The notes under the pieces: model-generated
Told to the model about the DNA's origin: nothing
The model's database searches: none
Seen by the model: only the letters and a program-made list of their open reading frames with translations
Shown here: positions 9,348-19,731 of the stretch, piece by piece
Numbering within the stretch: the stretch's first letter is position 1
Layout of the letters: each line of letters begins with the position of its first letter
Made by a program: the position numbers and the translations under genes
Assembly (NCBI RefSeq): GCF_006171285.1
Contig: NZ_CP040889.1
Span: forward strand, 4,092,001 to 4,156,000
Source: Leclercia adecarboxylata
Lineage (GTDB): Bacteria; Pseudomonadota; Gammaproteobacteria; Enterobacterales; Enterobacteriaceae
DNA: 64,000 bases
Direction of reading: 5' to 3'

Positions 9348-9361
9348 GTCTATTAATAGAC
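9348..9361. promoter_or_regulatory. palindromic operator candidate, copy 2
   Basis: GTCTATTAATAGAC, a perfect 14-bp palindrome, 67 bases downstream of copy 1 with identical arms. Confidence 0.6.
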
Positions 9362-9462
9362 CCGACAAGGGAAGGTATTGTTCTATTCATAAGAATGAGA
9401 TGAGACCCCTCGTGATGCGCGGAATTTCTTCAGTGAAGCCAGCGAAAAGAAGCCGTCCCAAA

Positions 9463-9476
9463 GTCTACAACTAGAC
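9463..9476. promoter_or_regulatory. palindromic operator candidate, copy 3
   Basis: GTCTACAACTAGAC, 115 bases (close to eleven helical turns) after copy 2. It lies just upstream of the candidate fimbrial -35 box, the usual place for an activator site. Confidence 0.6.
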
Positions 9477-9486
9477 TGAAAAACAA

Positions 9487-9514
9487 TTTGAGTTTGGGAA
9501 AGTCTTTATATAAA
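9487..9514 (+). promoter_or_regulatory. candidate fimbrial operon promoter
   Basis: TTTGAG (9487-9492) and TATAAA (9509-9514) are spaced by 16 bases. A start site near 9521 would give a leader of about 170 bases before the major subunit. Chosen because it is the best -10-like sequence in the region and abuts the third palindrome. Confidence 0.4.
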
Positions 9515-9690
9515 TTGCCGCCATGTGAGTAAAAAACAGACAGTGTCTTTTATATGCAGACAGGGTATTGTTCTTTTATTTACACCCAGGAACCAGCATA
9601 ACGGGCATACAAAAATAAAAGGTGATGAACACCTTATGGATGCTTTTGCCCAAAAATGGTGATGACAAAAGTAATTAAGGAAATAATTTT

Positions 9691-10221
9691 ATGAAAAAGA
9701 ATATTATTATTGTTGCGTTAACAACTCTCGCTGCCGTTTCGTCCTCTTCTGTCTTCGCGGCAGCAGGGACGGTTAATTTTTCCGGGAATATTCTTGACTC
9801 GGCCTGTGAGGTTGCTGTTGCATCGCAAAACCAGAACGTAAACCTTGGCAATATTGATAGATCAGAGTTTCAAATTAAAGGGGACAAAACCACCGCAAAA
9901 GACTTCGACATTATATTAAAAGATTGTCCCGTTACTGTCACATCAGCGAAAGTCCGTTTTGACGGTGCGCCGGATTTAGTTAACCCGAGCCTGCTGGCCA
10001 TTAATTCTTCAGTTGCGGGTGCGGCGACAGGGGTGGCGATTAATCTGATGTCGGCAGATAAAGCCGATCTGCCCCTGCACGGCGAAAACAACTACAACTA
10101 TGTTCTGAGCAGCACCCAGGATAATATCCTGAAGTTTTATGCACAGTATATTTCCACGGCGTCAAGCGTGACGGCGGGGCCAGCAAACTCTGTCGCCAAC
10201 TTCTCTGTTGTTTATAACTGA
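9691..10221 (+). CDS. type 1-like major fimbrial subunit (FimA family)
   Basis: This is a 176-residue pilin. Residues 1-23 are a signal peptide cleaved near VFA-AAGTV. The mature part has the paired cysteines of the fold (SACEV and KDCPV), the donor-strand-like N-terminal segment GTVNFSGNI, and the C-terminal beta strand ending NFSVVYN. It is exported and polymerised through the chaperone and usher encoded next. The gene is visibly more AT-rich than the backbone, as expected of a horizontally gained fimbrial gene. It is the first of five plus-strand genes. Confidence 0.9.
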   Translation: MKKNIIIVALTTLAAVSSSSVFAAAGTVNFSGNILDSACEVAVASQNQNVNLGNIDRSEFQIKGDKTTAKDFDIILKDCPVTVTSAKVRFDGAPDLVNPSLLAINSSVAGAATGVAINLMSADKADLPLHGENNYNYVLSSTQDNILKFYAQYISTASSVTAGPANSVANFSVVYN

Positions 10222-10280
10222 TTTCCTGACCGGATATCAGATGGGGCCGGAAAACGGCCCCGTTGTTACTGAGGTATGTA

Positions 10281-10958
10281 ATGAAATTTGTTCACAAAAC
10301 CCTGCTCGCCAGTCTGCTTATTGTGACCGGCATATCAACTGCACGGGCAGGTATCGTTATTGGCGGAACGCGCCTCGTCTTTGATGGCAGTAAAAAAGAA
10401 GCGTCTATTAACGTAAATAATCCTGATAACTCACCGTATCTGATTCAGTCGTGGATAGAGGCGGCGGGTGACAGCACGCAAAAGCCGCCTTTTATTATTA
10501 CGCCACCTCTTTACCGGCTGGATAAAGGACAGCAAAACGTTGAGCGGGTGGTATTAACCGGGGCATTACCTCAGGATCGTGAGAGTCTGTTCTGGCTGAA
10601 TATAAAATCGATTCCTTCAGCAACCACAGTGGAGAATTCGCTGCAAATTGCCGTAAAAACGCGAATTAAACTAATTTACCGTCCGGCAGCATTAAAGCGC
10701 TCAACACCAGAGGAGCAGGCCGATAAATTAACCTGGCGACGCAGTGGAAATAAAATAGAGGTTACTAACCCTACCGACTATGTCATGAATTTCAACGAAA
10801 TTACCGTCGGGGGTAAAAAAGTGCCGGAAGCAACCTGGATATTGCCGCATTCACAAACGGCAATCTCTCTGCCTGCACAAATCACGTCAGGTGCAGTGGT
10901 ATTTAAATTGATCAACGATTTTGGCGGTACAGGGGAAGCACATACGGCAAACCTGTAA
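10281..10958 (+). CDS. periplasmic fimbrial chaperone (PapD/FimC family)
   Basis: The start at 10281 is preferred over an ATG-like start 18 bases upstream because GAGG stands six bases before it. The 225-residue protein has a signal peptide ending ARA-GIVIGG, an N-terminal immunoglobulin-like domain with the chaperone signature (ESLFWLNIKSIPS) and the subunit-binding basic residues, and a C-terminal domain. It caps pilin subunits in the periplasm by donor-strand complementation and delivers them to the usher. It lies 60 bases behind the pilin gene. Confidence 0.92.
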   Translation: MKFVHKTLLASLLIVTGISTARAGIVIGGTRLVFDGSKKEASINVNNPDNSPYLIQSWIEAAGDSTQKPPFIITPPLYRLDKGQQNVERVVLTGALPQDRESLFWLNIKSIPSATTVENSLQIAVKTRIKLIYRPAALKRSTPEEQADKLTWRRSGNKIEVTNPTDYVMNFNEITVGGKKVPEATWILPHSQTAISLPAQITSGAVVFKLINDFGGTGEAHTANL

Positions 10959-11002
10959 CTAATAACAGGGGTTAAAGGTGATATTCATGGAGCAGCGTTA
11001 AG

Positions 11003-13510
11003 ATGGACATCAGCGGATATAAAATCACGTGGCTGGCATGGTTTATTACCCTTGCCCTGGCGAGTGGTTTAAATAAAACTCAAGCACGAGAATTTTTTAA
11101 CCCGGATTTAATCGAGCTCGATAATCCAGGCATCGACAAGGCCGATCTACAGGGTTTTGAAACAGGTTCCCAGGCGGCAGGTATTTACCATGTTGATATT
11201 ATTCTTGACGGTCAGTTAACGGATACCCAGGACATCACCTTTAACAAAGTCAGTGATACGCAGGGGGAGGCGCGGCTTGAGCCCTGTCTGAGCGTCGAAA
11301 TGCTGAGTAAATGGGGCGTTAAGACGGAGCAATTTCCACAGCTTAATCAGCCCGGTACGCCATGTGCGCGTCTGAGTGCCATTCCCCAGGCCAGCACTGA
11401 TTTTCAGTTTACCAGCCAGCGCCTGGTGATCAGCGTCCCGCAGGCTGCGCTGTCGATGCAGGCCAGAGGCTATGTCCAGCCTGCGCTGTGGGATGACGGG
11501 ATCACCGCCGCGATGCTCAACTACTCGCTGAGCGGCGCAAACAACCTGAACAAAAACGGCGGCAATGACAGCAGCCAGTACGCCAACCTGCGACCGGGCC
11601 TCAATATCGGCCCCTGGCGACTGCGCAACTACACCACTTGGTCACGGGACAACGACGGCCACACGCAGTGGGATAGCGTCTATACCTATGCCCAGCGCGG
11701 CATTGTCCCGCTGAAAGCCCAGCTGACGCTCGGAGACAGCTCCTCTCCGGCCGACGTGTTTGACAGCCTGCCTTTTCGCGGCGGACAGCTGGCGTCAGAC
11801 GATGACATGCTGCCGGATTCGCTCCGGGGATACGCTCCGGTGGTGCGCGGCATTGCCAGAACCAACGCGCAGGTGATTATCCGCCAGAACGGCTACCAGA
11901 TTTACCAGAACTATGTTGCACCGGGCGCGTTTGAAATTACCGATATGTACCCGACCGGTGGCGCAGGGGATCTCGACGTCACCATTAACGAGGCCGACGG
12001 CAGCGTACAGCACTTTACCGTGCCCTTTGCTTCCCTGCCGGTTTTGCAGCGTGAAGGGCAGCTGAAGTACGCCGTCACCGGCGGGCAGTACCGCTCATGG
12101 GATAGCCGCGTCGATAAGACGCCGTTCAGCCAGCTGACCGGGATCTACGGACTTCCGTATGGCCTGACCCTGTACGGCGGTTTTCAGGGCGCGAGTAAAT
12201 ACCAGTCGCTAGCCGCCGGGCTGGGGAAAAATATGGGCGATTTCGGCGCCTTTTCCGCGGATGTCACCCAGGGCTGGTCCACGCCGAAAGATGAGCAAAA
12301 ATCGAACGGTCAGTCCTGGCGGGCGCGGTACAGCAAGAATTTCATTGGCACCGGGACCAACTTTGCCATCGCCGGCTATCGCTACTCCACCCGCGGCTTT
12401 TACGGGATGCAGGAGGTGCTGGACTCCTATGGCAGCGACAGTGCGCTCATTGAAAGGCGTCGTAACCGTGCCGAGCTAACCATGAGCCAGTCCCTGGGCA
12501 ATAACCTCGGCTCTTTGATGTTAAGTGCGATGAGGGAAGATTACTGGAACGATGGCCAGTCGAAGACCTCATGGAGCCTGGGCTATAACAACTTCTGGCG
12601 TAGCGTCAGTTACGGTTTGACCTACACCTACAGTCACAACGGGAGCAACAGCGACGGTCGGTATGCTAAAGACCAGATGGTCGCTTTCAATATCAGCGTT
12701 CCGCTGGCGGCCTTCCTGCCGCAGACCTGGGTGAACTACAGCGTCACCGCCAGTAAGAACGGCGGCACCACGCACAATCTGGGGATCAACGGCACCGCGC
12801 TGGAAAATAATGCGCTTAGCTGGAACGTCCAGCAGGGTTACGGCACCAACAATGTTGGGTATACCGGCAACGTTAACGGGGATTACAAAGGCACCTACGG
12901 TGAAGTGACCGCTGGCTACAGCTACGACCAGCACAGCGACCGGCTGAATTACGGCCTGCAGGGTGGGGTGGTTGCCCACGAAGACGGCATCACCTTTTCT
13001 CAGGCGCTGGGCGAAACCAACGTGCTGATCAAAGCGCCGGGAGCAGCCGGGGTAGGGGTGCAAAACCAGTCAGGGGCCAGGACGGATTACCGCGGTTATA
13101 CCCTGAGCGGCAATATTACCCCGTACCGGAAAAACGATATCTCGCTGTTGACCGACACCCTGCCCGCCGACGTCGAACTGGAACAGACGGTGCAGACCGT
13201 GGTGCCAACCCGGGGGGCGATTGTGCGGGCCAGCTATGTCGCCAGCGTCGGGCAGCGGATCCTGATGACGCTCACCCGGCAAAATGGACAGCCCGTTCCG
13301 TTCGGGGCAATTGCCACGGTGAACGGGGCGCAGAATTCGGGCTTTATTGTCGGCGATAGCGGGCAGGTTTATTTAACCGGCTTGCAGCCGGATGTGAAAT
13401 TGACCGTGAAGTGGGGCGAAGGTGAACAACAGCGTTGCCAGGCTCATTACACTCTTAATAACAAGCAACCCGCCAGCGATATTATTCGTGCCGATGTTGT
13501 TTGCCGTTAA
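11003..13510 (+). CDS. outer-membrane fimbrial usher (FimD/PapC family)
   Basis: The 835-residue length is typical of ushers. In order: signal peptide (to about TQA-REFF), N-terminal periplasmic domain with FNPDLIELDN, a 24-strand pore region containing the plug (RGYAPVVRGIARTNAQVIIRQNGY is split by the barrel), and two C-terminal domains ending in the conserved cysteine pair (QRCQAHYTL and ADVVCR). It accepts chaperone-subunit complexes and secretes the fibre. Two short gaps (44 bases before, 24 bases after) place it mid-operon. Confidence 0.94.
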   Translation: MDISGYKITWLAWFITLALASGLNKTQAREFFNPDLIELDNPGIDKADLQGFETGSQAAGIYHVDIILDGQLTDTQDITFNKVSDTQGEARLEPCLSVEMLSKWGVKTEQFPQLNQPGTPCARLSAIPQASTDFQFTSQRLVISVPQAALSMQARGYVQPALWDDGITAAMLNYSLSGANNLNKNGGNDSSQYANLRPGLNIGPWRLRNYTTWSRDNDGHTQWDSVYTYAQRGIVPLKAQLTLGDSSSPADVFDSLPFRGGQLASDDDMLPDSLRGYAPVVRGIARTNAQVIIRQNGYQIYQNYVAPGAFEITDMYPTGGAGDLDVTINEADGSVQHFTVPFASLPVLQREGQLKYAVTGGQYRSWDSRVDKTPFSQLTGIYGLPYGLTLYGGFQGASKYQSLAAGLGKNMGDFGAFSADVTQGWSTPKDEQKSNGQSWRARYSKNFIGTGTNFAIAGYRYSTRGFYGMQEVLDSYGSDSALIERRRNRAELTMSQSLGNNLGSLMLSAMREDYWNDGQSKTSWSLGYNNFWRSVSYGLTYTYSHNGSNSDGRYAKDQMVAFNISVPLAAFLPQTWVNYSVTASKNGGTTHNLGINGTALENNALSWNVQQGYGTNNVGYTGNVNGDYKGTYGEVTAGYSYDQHSDRLNYGLQGGVVAHEDGITFSQALGETNVLIKAPGAAGVGVQNQSGARTDYRGYTLSGNITPYRKNDISLLTDTLPADVELEQTVQTVVPTRGAIVRASYVASVGQRILMTLTRQNGQPVPFGAIATVNGAQNSGFIVGDSGQVYLTGLQPDVKLTVKWGEGEQQRCQAHYTLNNKQPASDIIRADVVCR

Positions 13511-13534
13511 ATAAATTTATGTGGATTACTCGAA

Positions 13535-14542
13535 ATGTCTATTATCAGACGTCTGTTAATTTTGCTGGGGGGCGTATTTCCGCTGTACGGTTATGGGTGT
13601 AATTACACCACTATCGGCGCCCCTTATTCCGTTAATTACGGCAATATTATCGTCCAGCGCGATGTTCCCGTCGGGCAGGCGATAAGCAACGAAATTTATG
13701 GCTCGATGGCGCTGGCATACAGCTGCACGGCAACCGGAAATGAAGGCTCAACCACCGGGATGAAAAGCGGGGTATTAACCTATGCGTTTACCTCCGCTAA
13801 TGGTCGCCGGGTGTATCAAACCAACCTGCCGGGCGTTGGGGTCTCTATCGGTTACTATGAGAAAACCACCGCCGGACCAAACTCATTCAGTGGCGATACC
13901 TGGCTCGGGGCCGATCTGTTCACAGCCTCATGGTCGTCGAATCCGAATGAGGTGGATGCCAGCAACTTCCAGCCGATCATCCAGTTCTGGAAAACCGGCA
14001 ATATCACCTCGGGTTCTGTAACCGGGCAACTGGCGTCGTTTGTGGCCTGGACCGAGCAATATCGGGGTGGGGCGGCGGCCCCGGAGATCCCGGTTTATGC
14101 GGGAACCGGTTCGATTACCCAGGTGGCCTGTGACATCACGACGCCAAATCTGGTGTTCCCCCTGGGCGACATACCGGCAGGCGATTTCGGCGATACCGTT
14201 GGCACCGTCCCGGAACGGGGGCAGAACACGCAGAACCTCGGCCTGAACTGCGACAGTGGCGCCAATATTAACGTCACGCTGAGCGGCGTTCAGTACCCAG
14301 GCTTCAGTGATAACAGCGTGCTGGCGCTATCCGGACAGGGCTCGCCGGGCGTTGCTGACGGTGTCGGTGTGCAACTGCTTTATGACGGCAGGCCGCTGGT
14401 ACTTAATAGCACCATTGCGCTGAAACAGACGACAGGCGGTCAGGAGAGTTTCGCAATCACCGCCCGCTATTATCAAACCAAAACCTCGGTAAGCACCGGA
14501 ACCGCAAATGCCAGTGCCACCCTGATCCTCACCTATCAATAA
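13535..14542 (+). CDS. fimbrial tip adhesin, two-domain
   Basis: This 335-residue protein starts with a signal peptide cleaved before CNYTTIGAPY. Its N-terminal half (about 20-200) is not pilin-like and probably forms the receptor-binding lectin domain, as in FimH or related adhesins. The C-terminal half (about 205-335) is a pilin domain with VACDITTPNLVFPLG and NLGLNCDSG cysteines and the terminal strand SATLILTYQ. The size and last-but-one position in the operon fit a tip adhesin. The receptor cannot be predicted. Confidence 0.78.
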   Translation: MSIIRRLLILLGGVFPLYGYGCNYTTIGAPYSVNYGNIIVQRDVPVGQAISNEIYGSMALAYSCTATGNEGSTTGMKSGVLTYAFTSANGRRVYQTNLPGVGVSIGYYEKTTAGPNSFSGDTWLGADLFTASWSSNPNEVDASNFQPIIQFWKTGNITSGSVTGQLASFVAWTEQYRGGAAAPEIPVYAGTGSITQVACDITTPNLVFPLGDIPAGDFGDTVGTVPERGQNTQNLGLNCDSGANINVTLSGVQYPGFSDNSVLALSGQGSPGVADGVGVQLLYDGRPLVLNSTIALKQTTGGQESFAITARYYQTKTSVSTGTANASATLILTYQ

Positions 14543-14555
14543 AAGGAAAAGGTCG

Positions 14556-15068
14556 ATGACGCTCAATATCATCGCGGTCGCGTTCGCCTGCCTGTTTACC
14601 GCCGGGGCGGCAGCAACGGATGCGGTCAATATCGCCGTAAAAGGCAGAATTGTGGCCTCGCCATGCGTGTTTAACGGTGGAAACTCGATTGTGAACGTCA
14701 GCCTGGGGAATATGCAGGCGAAAAATATGGCGACACCGGCTTCATCATCCACGCCCGTGCCTTTCAGTCTGACCTTTACCGACTGCCCGGCAGCAACACA
14801 AAGCGTGACGGCCACCTTTACCGGCACCGCCGATCCTGTTGCCGGGACTAATTATTACAAGAACAGCGGTTCAGCGACGAACATCGCGCTGGGCATTATT
14901 GAAACCAGCTCAGGGAGCTTAAAAGGCCCGGGTAACAGCATTACCCAAAATATTGCTGCCGATCGTACCGCCACCATGAATATGCAGGCGATTGCTTATT
15001 CCGATACCGGCGGTGTCACCCCCGGCACCCTCAGCGTCGCGGTGGTCGCGACGCTGGAATACAACTAA
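14556..15068 (+). CDS. minor fimbrial subunit (FimA-like)
   Basis: The 170-residue pilin has a signal peptide (to about AAA-TDAVN), cysteine pair SPCVFNG and TDCPAAT, and the final strand VVATLEYN. A strong ribosome binding site (AAAAGGAAAAGG) lies in the 13-base gap behind the adhesin gene. It probably works as an adaptor or second shaft subunit. Confidence 0.85.
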   Translation: MTLNIIAVAFACLFTAGAAATDAVNIAVKGRIVASPCVFNGGNSIVNVSLGNMQAKNMATPASSSTPVPFSLTFTDCPAATQSVTATFTGTADPVAGTNYYKNSGSATNIALGIIETSSGSLKGPGNSITQNIAADRTATMNMQAIAYSDTGGVTPGTLSVAVVATLEYN

Positions 15069-15110
15069 TTCTGAATACGAAAGACGATAAACAGGAAGTG
15101 GAGGAGAGAT

Positions 15111-15749
15111 ATGACCATCAACGTGCTTATTAAAGAGACAGAGACACTTTACTGTTATGCGCTGAAAAATTTCATTGCCGATGTATTCAGAACACAGTTT
15201 CTGAGTGAGATTAATTTTATTACGGAATTTACCCGGGAGAGCATCAGCGAAGCCGATATTATTGTGCTCTCTCTTTGCCGTGGCGAGCCTTTTATCTGCA
15301 CGCCCGAATTACTGGCCCGCAATAAAGGGGTGATGATTGGTCTGGTCAGTGGTGAACAGTACGAAAAAGAGACGTTACCGGGCTGTTTTAAAGAGATGGT
15401 TTTCATCTCGCGGGATGCCCCGTTAAACGACTTTCATCAGGTTTTTCGGGCGGCATGGCAAACCCTGCAGAGCGACGAGCAAAAGAGCGACACCCCCTCA
15501 TGCGCCGATTGCCATCACCGGACGTTATCGCCCCGGCAAACCGTGATCATGGCGAGCCTGTATCAGGGGCTGTCGACGCCTGAAATCGCCAAAAAGCTGC
15601 ATATTGATTACAAAACGGTGTATGCGCATAAGTATGACGTTATGCAGAAATTCCAGTTGGGCAGCGACCACGACCTGCAGGTGCTGCTGTCCAGAATGCG
15701 GGAAAAAAATACCCAGATAAACTTGCTGCGCGAATGCCTGAGAACGTAA
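15111..15749 (+). CDS. LuxR/NarL-type transcriptional regulator linked to fimbriae
   Basis: A 212-residue protein with a poorly conserved N-terminal receiver-like domain (MTINVLIKETETLYCYALK; no clear phospho-acceptor triad) and a C-terminal LuxR helix-turn-helix at about 138-195 (LSPRQTVIMASLYQGLSTPE, then KTVYAHKYDVMQKF). A GGAGGAG ribosome binding site precedes it. It follows the last pilin gene by 42 bases and is probably cotranscribed. Fimbrial loci of enterics often carry regulators of this type (FimW, EcpR), so it probably controls the operon. Confidence 0.8.
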   Translation: MTINVLIKETETLYCYALKNFIADVFRTQFLSEINFITEFTRESISEADIIVLSLCRGEPFICTPELLARNKGVMIGLVSGEQYEKETLPGCFKEMVFISRDAPLNDFHQVFRAAWQTLQSDEQKSDTPSCADCHHRTLSPRQTVIMASLYQGLSTPEIAKKLHIDYKTVYAHKYDVMQKFQLGSDHDLQVLLSRMREKNTQINLLRECLRT

Positions 15750-15767
15750 CGGGGTGCTGGCATGCAA

Positions 15768-15791
15768 CAACCAGCCCACAGGGGCTGGTTG
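15768..15791. terminator. hairpin between convergent luxR-type gene and chemoreceptor gene
   Basis: A 10-bp perfect stem, CAACCAGCCC with its complement around ACAG, lies between the two convergent stop codons. No long T-run follows on either strand, so strength is uncertain. Confidence 0.6.
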
Positions 15792-15803
15792 TCTGGCAAA
15801 GCG

Positions 15804-17375
15804 TCAGACGCTTTGCGGCTTCACTCTGAATACCGCCACGCTTTGTGCCAGCAGATCCGCCTGATCGTTAACCCCTGCGGCGGTGGTCGCGACCTCTTCT
15901 ACCAGCGCGGCGTTTTGCTGCGTGACGTGATCCATCTGAGTGATTGCCACCCGGATCTGCTCCACGCCCCGGCGCTGCTCCTCGGAGGCGAGGGCAATAC
16001 TCTCCATCACCTGGTTCACCTTGCCAACGGAATTGCTGATTTCAAGCATCGTCTGGCTGGTTTTACCGGCAAGCGCAGCACCTTCCTGGATATAGAGGGT
16101 CGATTCGTTAATCAGGGTGGTGATCTCTTTGGCCGATTCGGCACAGCGACGGGCGAGATTGCGAACTTCCCCTGCCACCACCGCAAAGCCGCGGCCCGTC
16201 TGCCCGGCGCGCGCCGCTTCAACGGCGGCATTCAGCGCCAGGATATTGGTCTGGAAGGCGATGCCGTCGATCACGCTGATAATGTCGACCATCTTCTGCG
16301 CGCTCTGGCTGATGGCGTCCATTTTTTGCGTGACATCCTGCATCTGCTTTTCGCCCGCGCTGGCGATTTTCGCCGTATTCTGCGCCATCTGTGAGGCATT
16401 AAGCGCGTTATCGGTATTCATTTTCACCGTAGAGGTGATCTGCTCCATGCTGGCCGCCGTCTCGACAACGGCTGCGGCCTGCTCTTCCGTGCGCCGGGAC
16501 AGATCGTTATTCCCGGAGGCAATCTCCTGCGTACCGATATTGATCGTCTCCACGCCGTTTCTAATCGACCTGACGGTGTCGTTCAGTCCGGCCTGCATAG
16601 CCTGCAGCGAGGCGCACAGTTGCCCGATTTCATTGGTGCTGGTGACGCGGATCTCCCCGGTCAGGTTTCCGTTGCCAATATTGTCAAAGTGGTGCGCGAC
16701 CTCCTGTAATGGGCGTATTAGCATTTTCCGCATCCAGATATTGATCATAAAGAACATAATAATCGCGACGACGATCATGCCCGACATCAGAATTAACGAA
16801 AATGAATAAGAGTGATTGCTGAACTGAATCACCTTATCTAATGCTGACTGAGTTTTGGCAATATAGGCGGTATAATCGCTGTCCCACTGCTGACGCGCAT
16901 TTTTAATCTGCTCGCGGTGACTGTCCAGAAACGTTTTTATTTCCTGAGGGGATGCACCTGAATTGAGTGCTCCCTGATTTAATTTAACCGTATCAACCAT
17001 TTGATTGTAGCTGCGGTTCATCTGCTGGCCTAGCTCTGGCAACGTGGTAGTCAGGCCTGGGATCTCAACAAACAGGTGATATTGCCGATCGGCTTCTTTA
17101 AGCAGGGTGTTGATTTTATTCATTGTTTCCGGCGTATCAACCGGCTCGTTATGGAGCCTGGCCTGAAACGTTGAGTCAATCAATATACGCACGCTTAACA
17201 GATTATCGCGGGTGGCATTCAACGCTTTTTGTTCGCTGGAGTTATAACTCATCTTTGTCACATAGCTGTTGCTGAGCTTGAGGAAATAAAGCCCCAGCCC
17301 GCTGGAGAGCACAAGCATAAGGGTAAATAATCCCAGCACGATCATTAACCCTGAGCTAATTTTTAAATTTTTCAA
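15804..17375 (-). CDS. methyl-accepting chemotaxis protein
   Basis: Transmembrane chemoreceptor of 523 residues. I choose the TTG at 17375 because AAGGAGT stands ideally upstream of it and it gives the usual receptor start (K-N-L-K-I-S before TM1). The frame stays open to 17474, but the promoter lies inside that stretch. TM1 is about 8-33, the periplasmic four-helix sensor about 34-190, TM2 about 191-214, followed by HAMP and the signalling hairpin with NILALNAAVEAARAGQTGRG. There is no C-terminal CheR-binding pentapeptide; it ends RVKPQSV, so methylation would need help from Tsr/Tar. The ligand is unknown. Confidence 0.9.
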   Translation of the reverse strand: MKNLKISSGLMIVLGLFTLMLVLSSGLGLYFLKLSNSYVTKMSYNSSEQKALNATRDNLLSVRILIDSTFQARLHNEPVDTPETMNKINTLLKEADRQYHLFVEIPGLTTTLPELGQQMNRSYNQMVDTVKLNQGALNSGASPQEIKTFLDSHREQIKNARQQWDSDYTAYIAKTQSALDKVIQFSNHSYSFSLILMSGMIVVAIIMFFMINIWMRKMLIRPLQEVAHHFDNIGNGNLTGEIRVTSTNEIGQLCASLQAMQAGLNDTVRSIRNGVETINIGTQEIASGNNDLSRRTEEQAAAVVETAASMEQITSTVKMNTDNALNASQMAQNTAKIASAGEKQMQDVTQKMDAISQSAQKMVDIISVIDGIAFQTNILALNAAVEAARAGQTGRGFAVVAGEVRNLARRCAESAKEITTLINESTLYIQEGAALAGKTSQTMLEISNSVGKVNQVMESIALASEEQRRGVEQIRVAITQMDHVTQQNAALVEEVATTAAGVNDQADLLAQSVAVFRVKPQSV

Positions 17376-17422
17376 GTCGACTCCTTTAATATGGACTGAA
17401 GCAATTACATTTCTCAGGGTGT

Positions 17423-17449
17423 TTATCGGCAAGGGTGAGAGCGGATTGA
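17423..17449 (-). promoter_or_regulatory. sigma-28 (FliA) promoter of the chemoreceptor
   Basis: On the minus strand, TCAA-N15-GCCGATAA; the -10 element matches the FliA consensus exactly and the spacer is the canonical 15 bases. It predicts a start near 17415 and a 40-base leader to the TTG codon. Confidence 0.75.
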
Positions 17450-17450
17450 G

Positions 17451-17788
17451 GTGATAAAGCGGATATTCAGGCAAAACGCGAAATACGCATTAAATAGCCA
17501 GAATGACATCGTTGCGCAGAAGAGAAAGTTGATGATCCGTATGCCTATAAAACCGATGTTCACGGGGCAATCCGGTGAGCGTAAAAAGAGCTATCCCAAA
17601 AATAGGCATTTTCTATACATATTTTCGCTTTTGACCATTTCTGCCGATTTCCTTCCGTAATCCTCAGCATTATCAACAGATTAAACATTCACCTTCAGGC
17701 CTGATAAGCCCGTCAGCAGGGTCTATGCTTAATGAAAGTAAGCAAAAAGGGCGATTAAGCCGAATGACCCTGCAACTGAGGGGTTGAA
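17451..17788. other. intergenic stretch upstream of suf
   Basis: No gene is visible here. The 69-codon plus-strand frame at 17451-17660 has no ribosome binding site and looks random. In E. coli the matching region carries OxyR and IHF sites for suf; I cannot place them here with confidence. Confidence 0.5.
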
Positions 17789-17805
17789 GTGATAATCATT
17801 ATCAC
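17789..17805. promoter_or_regulatory. Fur box of the suf operon
   Basis: GTGATAATCATTATCAC is a perfect dyad and matches the classical Fur consensus GATAATGATAATCATTATC in its right half. It lies 46 bases ahead of sufA, so iron starvation should derepress the operon as in E. coli. Confidence 0.88.
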
Positions 17806-17850
17806 TAACATGGTGTTATGCCCTGGGGGCGCAATACATGAGGTGGACTT

Positions 17851-18219
17851 ATGGAACAGCATTCAGAAACGTTTGATCCGACAGATTTCGCGTGGCGTGG
17901 ATTATCGCTTACGCCTGCCGCTGCGGCGCACATTCGCGACCTGGTCAGCAAACAGGCAGGCATGCTTGGCGTGCGGTTAGGGGTGAAGCAGACCGGGTGC
18001 GCCGGTTTCGGCTACGTCCTGACGACCGTCAGCCAGCCGGAGAAAGACGATCTGGTCTTTGAACATGACGGCGCCCGACTCTATGTGCCGCTACAGGCGA
18101 TGCCGTTTATTGACGGTACGGAAGTGGATTACGTGCGCGAAGGCTTGAACCAGTTATTCAAATTCAATAACCCGAAAGCCCAGAACGAATGCGGCTGCGG
18201 CGAAAGTTTTGGGGTATAG
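17851..18219 (+). CDS. sufA: A-type Fe-S carrier protein SufA
   Basis: SufA receives Fe-S clusters from SufBCD and passes them to apoproteins. The 122-residue protein carries the three A-type cysteines: one in [10 protein letters not shown] and two in [10 protein letters not shown] near the C terminus. It is the first gene of sufABCDSE, which is used under iron limitation and oxidative stress. A GAGGTGG ribosome binding site precedes the ATG. The sequence closely follows E. coli SufA. Confidence 0.96.
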   Translation: MEQHSETFDPTDFAWRGLSLTPAAAAHIRDLVSKQAGMLGVRLGVKQTGCAGFGYVLTTVSQPEKDDLVFEHDGARLYVPLQAMPFIDGTEVDYVREGLNQLFKFNNPKAQNECGCGESFGV

Positions 18220-18227
18220 GCGGTATT

Positions 18228-19715
<1,488 letters not shown>

Positions 19716-19731
19716 GGATTAAGGAAAGCAC

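Noticed and set aside
9190..9690. Invertible fim-type promoter switch
   Set aside because: No pair of inverted repeats flanking the promoter in opposite orientation and no FimB/FimE-type recombinase gene nearby; the dyads seen are operator-like.
17376..17474. Longer chemoreceptor start at 17474
   Set aside because: The FliA promoter lies inside this stretch, and the TTG at 17375 has an ideal ribosome binding site and gives the usual receptor N terminus.
17451..17660. 69-codon plus-strand frame upstream of suf
   Set aside because: It begins inside the sigma-28 promoter region of the divergent gene and has no ribosome binding site.
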